Shown here: one piece after another, positions 1 to 5,072 of the stretch
Layout: each line of letters opens with the position of its first letter
Position numbering within the stretch: position 1 is the stretch's first letter
Assembly: GCA_020345785.1 (NCBI GenBank)
Contig: CP070771.1
Location: 1,468,316 to 1,474,174, forward strand
Direction of reading: 5' to 3'
Length of the DNA stretch: 5,859 bases
Source: Desulfobacterales bacterium
GTDB taxonomy: Bacteria; Desulfobacterota; Desulfobacteria; Desulfobacterales; JAFDCJ01
Notes under the pieces: generated by a model
Seen by the model: only the letters and a program-made list of their open reading frames with translations
Database searches by the model: none
Told to the model about the DNA's origin: nothing
Translations under genes and position numbers: made by a program

Positions 1-2
1 CG

Positions 3-1094
3 CAGGGTGCCTGGAAGCTGATGCCGGCTTCGTTGAGCGCCGGATATTCCGGGGACTCCTGGAGCCATGGCAACTGGTTTTGCGGCTTCTGGGTCGGACT
101 TCTGCTGGCGGCTTATCTCTGGAGCGATGATAAGCGCTTTCTGCTTTGGGCGCGGGAGCGTATGAACCTTGTCGTGCCCCGCTGCGAGGACGGCAACACC
201 CATGACATCGGCTTTATTTTTTACAGCAGCGCGTTACCCATGCATCACATGACGGGAGAGGAAGAATACGCCTGTGTTGCCCTGCGTGCTGCAGACCGGC
301 TGCGGGCGCGCTTGATCCCGACCCATGCGGGCGCGTATATATCCAGCTGGGGGCCGCTGTCCGATGATCGGGGCCGGCGCTCTTCAGCCATCGACACCAT
401 GGCGAATCTGCCGCTTCTCTACTGGGCGGCAGATTATGCAGACGACGGAAGCTTTCGTGTGGCCGCCGAATGCCATGCCCGCATGACCCGGCAAAACTTT
501 ATCCGTGCGGATGACTCGACCTATCATGCGGTTGAATATGATTTGCCCTCCGGAATCCGCAAACGCGGCTACACCTTTCAAGGATATTCCGACGAGTCCT
601 GCTGGTCGAGGGGTCAGGGGTGGGCGATATACGGTTTTACGGCGTCGGCCAAGGCCACCGGCAATCCGGTGTATTTGACCGTTGCCGAGGCGCTGGCGGA
701 ATATTACCTTAAACGCCTTGCCGAAGGTGACGCCATGGTGCCGTTCTGGGATTTCGATGACCCCCAAATTCCCCGCGCACTGCGCGATTCATCCACCGCC
801 GCGGTCGTCTCATCGGCCATGCTCGATATGGCAGCCATCCATCCGGATCCCGTGCAGGGGAAGAGATGGCAGCGCTCGGCCTTGGAGATGCTGCAAGCGC
901 TTTGTCGGGATTATCTCGCCCGGGAATCCGATCATCGGGGCCTGCTCAAGCATGGCTGCTACTCCAAACCGCACAAGGAAGGCACAGACAGCGCCGTATT
1001 GTTCGGTGATTTCTACTTTGTGGAAGCGCTTTGCAAAGTGCTCCGGCCGGGAAAGTTTTTGCCGGGGACCGCGAGACTGCGGCCGGCTTCCTGA
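3..1094 (+). CDS. Unsaturated glucuronyl hydrolase, glycoside hydrolase family 88 (5' partial)
   Basis: Hydrolyses the delta-4,5-unsaturated uronic acid that polysaccharide lyases leave at the non-reducing end of oligosaccharides (glycosaminoglycan, gellan or ulvan type; the exact substrate cannot be read here). The protein is an alpha6/alpha6 barrel. Counting from the ATG at 21, I see THDIGF (H61, D62), SSWGP (W110), AIDTMANLP (D125), STYH (H169), the TFQG segment (Q187), CWSRGQGWAIYGF (W195, R197), VPFWDFD and RDSSTAA. By my recollection of the Bacillus enzyme, these match its H87, D88, W134, D149, H193, Q211, W219 and R221, so the active-site set appears intact. The frame is open to the left edge (codons for QGAWKL precede the ATG), and the family normally has about 25 more residues before the GFW motif, so the true start is probably outside the window. 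No signal peptide can be judged. The next gene converges on it. The family call is firm; the substrate is not. Confidence 0.93.
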   Translation, partial: QGAWKLMPASLSAGYSGDSWSHGNWFCGFWVGLLLAAYLWSDDKRFLLWARERMNLVVPRCEDGNTHDIGFIFYSSALPMHHMTGEEEYACVALRAADRLRARLIPTHAGAYISSWGPLSDDRGRRSSAIDTMANLPLLYWAADYADDGSFRVAAECHARMTRQNFIRADDSTYHAVEYDLPSGIRKRGYTFQGYSDESCWSRGQGWAIYGFTASAKATGNPVYLTVAEALAEYYLKRLAEGDAMVPFWDFDDPQIPRALRDSSTAAVVSSAMLDMAAIHPDPVQGKRWQRSALEMLQALCRDYLARESDHRGLLKHGCYSKPHKEGTDSAVLFGDFYFVEALCKVLRPGKFLPGTARLRPAS

Positions 1095-1114
1095 TCGCGT
1101 CGTCATTTTAGATT

Positions 1115-2479
1115 TTAATTCTCAGTTATTCGATATCTTTCCCGCAACAACGACAGCGCCCAGGTGGCGAGCTCAAGGGTCGGATACGTCATGATTCTTT
1201 TCCGGGATTCGAATCTTTCTTCAACCTCCTGTGGATTGGGTCCATACGTCCACACAATGACGGGCTTTGTGGGCGGGAATGCCTCCAGGGCCTCATTGAG
1301 CGATTCGGAGACGTCCAAAAAGGAAAACTGGGGCAAGGGGGCAATTGCGATACAGAGCACTGCATCAACACCGGTGTCTTGCAACACGGCTTTCAACGCC
1401 AGTGTGTAGGCCTTGCGGGCGCCATGGAGCATCACGGCAGGCCAAATATCAAGAGGGTTGGACAGGGGCATCCAACTCGGAGAAAGTTTTGCCACCTGGC
1501 TGATCGTTGCGGCAGAAAAGGAGGCCAGTTGCAAGCCGTGTCTTTCCAATCCGTCGCTGACCATAATGCCCGCCCCGCCGCTGTATGTGATGACGCCGAC
1601 GCGGCTGCCTTTCATTCCGGGCAGATTCAGCAAGGTCTTGACCGCATGGGGCATTTGCCCTCCATCCTCTAAAAATGAAACTCCCGCCTGTTTTAACGCC
1701 GCTTTAAGTAGCCGATAATTGCCGGCCAGGCTGCCGGTATGCGACATGGCTGCCCTGGCGCCGGTCCGACTGCTTCCACTTTTGTGCACGACAAGGGGCT
1801 TGTCTTTCACAACCTTGGCGGCCAGGGCAAGAAATTCTTTTCCCTGATTGAGGCCTTCCATGTGAATGGCAATGATCTTTATGTTTGGATCATCGGCCAA
1901 ATACTTCAATGCGTCATAAAAACCGATATCACAGGCGTTACCGAGATCAATACCCTTGCCGAATACACCGCTGAATTTTTGGGGACCCACAAAATAGATC
2001 CCTGACTGACAGATCAACCCGACCGGCACTCTCACCTTGGGCACGGGCATAAAAGACGTCGTAAAATTGTTAAAACTGTTGAGAACCCCGAGGGTATTGG
2101 GGCCCAGAATCCTGATCCCGTCTGTTCGCGCCATTGCCGTCATCTGTGCCTGCATTTCTTTGCCGCGCCGGTCTGCATCGGTAAAGCCCTGGTTGACGAC
2201 GATGGCGGCTTTTATTTTTGCAGCTACACAATCTTCGAGAATCCTAAGGGTTGTCTCCCGGGGTGTACTGATAACTGCCAGATCTATTTTCTTTTTGACG
2301 GCCCTCACGTTCGGGTAGGCTTTTTTGCCGAGAATTTCAGCGGAATTGGGATTCACCGGAAAAATTTCACCGTCAAAGCCAAATTTGACCATATTTTCCA
2401 TCAGATTAAATGCACCGGGTCCGCTCTTGCGACTGATGCCGATCAGGGCGACACTTGTCGGTTCCATAAAGTTTTGCAC
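1115..2479 (-). CDS. CoA-binding/CoA-ligase protein, ADP-forming acyl-CoA synthetase alpha-subunit type
   Basis: The family converts acyl-CoA, ADP and phosphate to a free acid, CoA and ATP (or the reverse) through a phosphohistidine; it is cytosolic. The 454 residues show a Rossmann CoA-binding domain (about 5-135; SVALIGIS, then IFPVNPNSAEILG and GPNTLGVLN), a succinyl-CoA-ligase-like domain (about 150-285) with AAMSHTGSLAG carrying the presumed phosphorylated H247, and a ligase-CoA domain (about 295-450; TYSGGAGIM, then SNPLDIW). This is the usual alpha-subunit length. The ATP-grasp beta domain is neither fused nor next door, so the partner must be elsewhere or the protein does something else. 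The segment CQSGIYFVGP and the stretch GNACDIGFYD depart from the usual SQSG-(A/G) and GNxADxxxxD patterns. The GTG start at 2477-2479 has AAGGGA 8 bases upstream; an internal ATG at codon 5 is less well placed. The acyl substrate cannot be inferred. Confidence 0.85.
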   Translation of the reverse strand: MQNFMEPTSVALIGISRKSGPGAFNLMENMVKFGFDGEIFPVNPNSAEILGKKAYPNVRAVKKKIDLAVISTPRETTLRILEDCVAAKIKAAIVVNQGFTDADRRGKEMQAQMTAMARTDGIRILGPNTLGVLNSFNNFTTSFMPVPKVRVPVGLICQSGIYFVGPQKFSGVFGKGIDLGNACDIGFYDALKYLADDPNIKIIAIHMEGLNQGKEFLALAAKVVKDKPLVVHKSGSSRTGARAAMSHTGSLAGNYRLLKAALKQAGVSFLEDGGQMPHAVKTLLNLPGMKGSRVGVITYSGGAGIMVSDGLERHGLQLASFSAATISQVAKLSPSWMPLSNPLDIWPAVMLHGARKAYTLALKAVLQDTGVDAVLCIAIAPLPQFSFLDVSESLNEALEAFPPTKPVIVWTYGPNPQEVEERFESRKRIMTYPTLELATWALSLLRERYRITEN

Positions 2480-2546
2480 GAATCAATTCCCTTCAAATTT
2501 TTGAAAGCTGAAGAGGTCAAAAATGTCACGATATTATTTATTCCCG

Positions 2547-2581
2547 ATGGAGTCAAAGCCAAAATAACTCCAGGACTCCAT
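2547..2581 (-). promoter_or_regulatory. Inverted repeat with -35-like box upstream of the CoA-ligase gene
   Basis: ATGGAGTC at 2547-2554 and GACTCCAT at 2574-2581 form a perfect 8-bp inverted repeat with a 19-bp spacer. Read on the minus strand, the arm nearer the gene sits inside TTTGACTCCAT, which contains TTGACT (five of six matches to a sigma-70 -35 box). Downstream is the AT-rich run AATAAATAATATCG: TAATAT is 14 bases from the -35 box, which is short, while TATCGT at 17 bases is a weak -10 box. The arm geometry would suit a dimeric repressor covering a promoter about 70-100 bases before the start codon, but a promoter is not proven. Confidence 0.35.
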
Positions 2582-2747
2582 GTTTCCCATCTGGGGCTGG
2601 GTGTATTACGGCTGCTTCCTCCTTGTCAGACCGTCGATAGTGATCTGGCAAATCAAGGTGTTGCTTTTCCTCATCAGAGTCGACCCTTTCTTTCACCTAT
2701 CGGAGGTCTTGATGATCAGGATCAGCAAAGACAGAAGTGGTGAATAA
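2580..2747 (+). CDS. Doubtful small hydrophobic ORF, 55 codons
   Basis: ATG at 2580 opens a frame that begins MFPIWGWVYYGCFLLV, continues through an aliphatic and aromatic stretch to about residue 32 (one or two possible membrane segments), and ends in a charged tail KDRSGE before TAA. I do not recognise it. Against it: the AGGA upstream is only 4 bases from the ATG, an in-frame stop lies just before at 2565, and its start overlaps the inverted repeat. For it: the hydrophobic-then-charged layout, and no gene otherwise occupies this gap. It may be chance. Confidence 0.15.
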   Translation: MFPIWGWVYYGCFLLVRPSIVIWQIKVLLFLIRVDPFFHLSEVLMIRISKDRSGE

Positions 2748-2782
2748 GTTTTGCAGCGTGGGAGGAACTGAAATGATGAATA

Positions 2783-4000
2783 TCATTCGGCGGTGCCCGC
2801 CACCCAGCGGTCGTGGCAGAGGCGAACACTTTCTTCGATCCGGTTGCGCGGCAGCAGCAGGGAGATGCGAAACGAGGTTGTCGTGATGCCGAAAACAGGT
2901 ATTTCGTTGTCTGCCTGCAGATCGAGCGTCTCTAGAAGGGTTAGATTGTTGCGGTTTAATCCTTCGCCGATCAAAGACAGCGCCGCCAGATCGGTGTCGA
3001 ATTCGATTCCAGCGCCGATGTTATCGATCAGGGCGGTCTTGATTTGTTCCCAGCCATAGATGTTTTGCGTGGATATCACAAAAGATGCCCTGGATTGCTT
3101 GCCGTCGGAACCGGTCTCGGCCACATTGACTTCCTTGATCGGGACTTGCTCGCTTTCCAGATATTCAGCAGCCTGTTTGAATCGGGTACCGGCATCAGTG
3201 CCCTGCAGCCGCAGTCGTTCTACTTTTTTTTCGCTGACGACCGCCTGCACGCCGATAACGGCACCAGGTGACAGCCTGCGGATTACAGTTTCGCGGCCGG
3301 GGTCAAACGTGCTGCGGGCGTAGATGGCGATGTTCTTTTCTTTGGCAAACTGGACCGCACCGGCATGCAATACCTTGGCCCCGGCCATGCTCATTTCCTG
3401 CATCACGGGATAGGAAATTTCCGGCAGGTGAATGGAATCGCCAACGATAGTGGGATCGGCCGAGTAGACGCCGTCCACATCTGAGTAAATTTCACAACGC
3501 TCGGCATCCAGCGCTGCCGCCAGCGCTACCGCCGTGGTATCCGAACCGCCGCGCCCCAAAGTTGTGATGTCTCGCTTGTAGCTGACCCCCTGAAAACCAC
3601 CAATGATCACAACTTTGCCCTTGGCCATTTCATCCTGTACCCGAAACGGCCGTACTTCGATGACCTGGGCGTCATTGTGCCGATCGTTGGTGATGATGCC
3701 GGCCTGGGAGCCTGTCAGCGACACCGCATCAATGCCAAGTTCGTTCAGGGCCATGCACAGAAGGGACATGGTGATCCGCTCGCCGGTGGATAGCAGCATG
3801 TCCATTTCACGACGCGGCGGTTTCGGTGAAATCTGGCGGGCCATCATCACCAGTTCATCGGTGGTTTTGCCCATGGCCGACACCACCACGGCGATATCTG
3901 TGTTTTGACCCCTGGCGTCTGCAATCAGGCCGGCTATTTTTTGCAGCCGGTCTACATCCGCCACACTGCTGCCGCCGTATTTTTGTACGATGCAGGACAT
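2783..4000 (-). CDS. lysC: Aspartate kinase (aspartokinase)
   Basis: Phosphorylates L-aspartate with ATP to 4-phospho-L-aspartate, the first committed step to lysine, threonine, methionine and diaminopimelate; cytosolic. From the ATG at 3998-4000 it is 405 residues, the usual length for the monofunctional two-ACT form. The amino-acid-kinase domain (about 1-245) shows QKYGGSSV (K7), [24 protein letters not shown] (E74), [25 protein letters not shown] (150-163) and [12 protein letters not shown]. Two ACT domains follow (about 255-330 and 338-400; the second contains [16 protein letters not shown]), where lysine and/or threonine feedback is expected. Which effector binds cannot be read. A GTG at 4028-4030 would add ten residues, but it has poor spacing and falls inside a stem-loop; the ATG has TTGGAA upstream and puts QKYGGSS at the usual distance from the N-terminus. 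No other lysine or threonine gene adjoins it. The long structured leader suggests RNA-level control. Confidence 0.96.
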   Translation of the reverse strand: MSCIVQKYGGSSVADVDRLQKIAGLIADARGQNTDIAVVVSAMGKTTDELVMMARQISPKPPRREMDMLLSTGERITMSLLCMALNELGIDAVSLTGSQAGIITNDRHNDAQVIEVRPFRVQDEMAKGKVVIIGGFQGVSYKRDITTLGRGGSDTTAVALAAALDAERCEIYSDVDGVYSADPTIVGDSIHLPEISYPVMQEMSMAGAKVLHAGAVQFAKEKNIAIYARSTFDPGRETVIRRLSPGAVIGVQAVVSEKKVERLRLQGTDAGTRFKQAAEYLESEQVPIKEVNVAETGSDGKQSRASFVISTQNIYGWEQIKTALIDNIGAGIEFDTDLAALSLIGEGLNRNNLTLLETLDLQADNEIPVFGITTTSFRISLLLPRNRIEESVRLCHDRWVAGTAE

Positions 4001-4142
4001 TTTTGTTCCAACATTGAAAACTTGGTCCACTGGGACCGTCGAAGATCCCGCTCTGCGGGGGTCAGAGAAGATTGGCTATGCCGCCTCCCAAGGCAGATGT
4101 AACACGTTGACGCACGGAGGTGGTTTGCGTCAGACATCTCAT
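4001..4142 (-). promoter_or_regulatory. Candidate structured 5' leader of the aspartokinase gene
   Basis: Four stem-loops lie in series. (1) At 4095-4139, an outer 6-bp helix AGATGT/ACATCT encloses an asymmetric internal loop and a perfect 7-bp helix TGACGCA/TGCGTCA with an 11-base loop. (2) GCCT/AGGC at 4083-4094 directly abuts it. (3) CCCGC/GCGGG with a TCT loop sits at 4047-4059, extendable to 4044-4063. (4) GGTCC/GGACC with an ACTG loop sits at 4024-4037; on the minus strand it is followed by AAGTTTTC, a weak terminator-like tail about 20 bases before the ATG. A minus-strand frame at 4062-4142 (ATG to TGA, 26 codons, beginning MRCLTQTTS) runs through stem-loops 1 and 2 and stops at the foot of stem-loop 3, which resembles a leader-peptide attenuator. 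Its ribosome binding site (AAGAGA) is weak. I do not recognise a known riboswitch class. Confidence 0.4.
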
Positions 4143-4215
4143 AAGTGCAATCTCTTTTCGATACGGCAAGCCGGTTACAGTCTTTCAGGCGATATGGCGA
4201 TTCCTCTTCCGGGCC

Positions 4216-4506
4216 TTAGTCACACACACAACCCTGTTTTTCCAGTATCTTTGTGTCTCGATCGTATTCATAAAATATTTTAAGGCGTTTATAGTACATT
4301 CTCTTGCTGATCACCTTCACACAATAGCAATGGTCAATTAGTTGATTTCGATTCTTATCAAGCCCGACCATTAAATTTTCTCCACACTCACCAGACCATA
4401 TTATAGGACCAAGTATCATGCCTCCAAGTGGTTTCCACTCGTCCTGGAGTTGATAAGCCGCAATTGTAAATATCAGCAGGGGTAATGCAATCATTCGCAG
4501 GTACAT
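4216..4506 (-). CDS. Small probably exported cysteine-containing protein, unknown family
   Basis: I do not recognise this 96-residue protein. The N-terminus MYLRMIALPLLIFTIAAY has the charged-then-hydrophobic form of a Sec signal peptide, with possible cleavage near residues 17-21; no lipobox cysteine follows. The mature part has five cysteines (41, 60, 62, 93, 95), two pairs being CxC (HCYCVK and GCVCD at the C-terminus), and a stretch GLDKNRNQLID (48-58) with D-x-N-x-N-x-x-x-D spacing like a calcium-binding loop, though the usual glycine and the final acidic residue are absent. The start is well supported: AAGGGAG lies 6 bases before the ATG at 4504-4506. The last codons are written by a (CA)5 run at 4221-4230. 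It is more AT-rich than the flanking enzymes, which suggests a lineage-specific or acquired gene. It stands alone in its unit, upstream of and on the same strand as aspartokinase, with about 215 bases between. Confidence 0.6.
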   Translation of the reverse strand: MYLRMIALPLLIFTIAAYQLQDEWKPLGGMILGPIIWSGECGENLMVGLDKNRNQLIDHCYCVKVISKRMYYKRLKIFYEYDRDTKILEKQGCVCD

Positions 4507-4616
4507 TTTGGCTCCCTTTTAGATTATCAAGGTTTAATATATCCTGTAACGAAAATCAGGCTCCCAGCGCACCGTAATGCACTTTATGCAAATCGAGTGC
4601 CAGGGCGGGTATTGAT

Positions 4617-4643
4617 CTTCACGGTTCTCAAAACCGCCTGAAG
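4617..4643. repeat. Inverted repeat / hairpin in the AT-rich gap
   Basis: CTTCACGGTT (4617-4626) pairs with AACCG (4632-4636) plus TGAAG (4639-4643). That gives ten base pairs with a five-base loop (CTCAA) and a two-base CC bulge on one side. There is no T-run on either side, so it is not a standard intrinsic terminator. It could be a bulged RNA hairpin in a 5' leader or a protein-binding site; the function is unknown. Confidence 0.4.
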
Positions 4644-5061
4644 GCTGATAACTTTATGGTAATACGTACGATATTCTCCATGGAGGGTATTTGCATATTA
4701 GCGCGCAAAGGTCGATTCTCGGGAAGTAACACCTTTTTGACCTGTCAATTATTTGACTTCGAGGAAGATTTCCCATATGTCCAGGTGCTTAACGTATTGT
4801 TATATTTTTTCCAATATGATACGTTTCCCCTGAATTTTTATCAGCCATCTCTTCTGAGCACCCATAAAAAGAAATCCGTTTAAAATTTCTTTGAGAACTG
4901 CTTTAATTTCTTGGAATTTCCTGGTACATCGTTTAAAAATATTTTAGCGCAATTTGGGAATACCCCGGAGCGCATTATCAAAGGCGATGTCTTGGTTTTA
5001 GAAGTTCAAATACCATTCTGACCGCCTGGGAAGATGCATTCATCGAAATTCAACCATTCAC

Positions 5062-5068
5062 GGAGGTG
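5062..5068 (+). promoter_or_regulatory. Strong ribosome binding site setting the GTG start of the SdhA-type gene
   Basis: GGAGGTG lies 4 bases before the GTG at 5073-5075 (6 bases from the GGAGG core). It decides the start against an in-frame ATG at 5034-5036, which would add 13 residues but has only a GGGAAG run touching it. Confidence 0.75.
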
Positions 5069-5072
5069 GAGC

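Larger units (their letters stand above)
2480..2782. other. Intergenic stretch between the CoA-ligase gene and the aspartokinase gene
   Basis: This 303-base gap lies upstream of the minus-strand CoA-ligase gene and downstream of the minus-strand aspartokinase. It holds the inverted repeat and promoter-like boxes listed separately, a palindrome TTCAAA-TT-TTTGAA at 2492-2505 just ahead of the ligase ribosome binding site, a short inverted repeat AATGAT-GAAT-ATCATT at 2772-2787 that overlaps the aspartokinase stop codon, and a doubtful + strand frame at 2580-2747. I see no strong GC hairpin plus T-run that would end aspartokinase transcription, so read-through into the ligase gene is possible. 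Confidence 0.6.
4507..5072. other. AT-rich intergenic region between the small exported protein gene and the SdhA-type gene
   Basis: These 566 bases separate two divergent genes and must carry both promoters. The region is clearly richer in A and T than the enzyme genes, with runs such as TTTAAAAATATTTTAG around 4932-4947. I see one good hairpin (4617-4643, listed separately), weaker inverted repeats such as GCACT/AGTGC around 4579-4600, and two near-copies of AATTTCTT at about 4885 and 4906. A 75-codon + strand frame at 4656-4883 has no convincing ribosome binding site and no recognisable protein features. I can identify no tRNA, transposase remnant or CRISPR array. The lack of an sdhC-like membrane anchor gene here is notable. 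Confidence 0.6.

Noticed and set aside
1095..1114. Bidirectional terminator between the converging GH88 and CoA-ligase genes
   Set aside because: The 20 bases hold a T-rich run but no inverted repeat that would form a hairpin.
682..1194. 170-codon + strand frame overlapping the end of the GH88 gene
   Set aside because: It is an out-of-frame shadow of the GH88 coding sequence, rich in Arg/Pro/Ser, as expected of shifted GC-rich codons.
4001..4030. GTG start ten codons upstream for aspartokinase
   Set aside because: No ribosome binding site at useful spacing, and the codon lies inside a stem-loop; the ATG at 3998-4000 gives the family-typical N-terminus.
3952..4137. 61-codon minus-strand frame overlapping the aspartokinase start
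   Set aside because: It overlaps the conserved aspartokinase N-terminus out of frame, has no ribosome binding site close to its ATG, and shows no family features.
4001..4215. Lysine riboswitch upstream of aspartokinase
   Set aside because: The stem-loops lie in series; I cannot draw the five-helix junction or find the conserved core of the lysine riboswitch.
4125..4283. TTG-started + strand frame after GGAGGTGG at 4116-4123
   Set aside because: Only one base separates the Shine-Dalgarno-like run from the TTG, the protein is unrecognisable, and it overlaps the better-supported minus-strand small gene.
4656..4883. 75-codon + strand frame in the AT-rich gap
   Set aside because: No usable ribosome binding site, no recognisable motif, and a composition like translated AT-rich noise.
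4921..4940. Sigma-54-like promoter (TGGTAC...TTTAA)
   Set aside because: The -12 GC element is missing, so the match does not exceed chance in this AT-rich stretch.
4995..5022. tRNA T-arm-like GTTCAAATACC
   Set aside because: No flanking stem pairs with it and no acceptor or anticodon arm can be drawn.
5034..5072. In-frame ATG 13 codons upstream of the SdhA-type GTG
   Set aside because: Its only purine run abuts the ATG, while the GTG has a near-ideal GGAGGTG.
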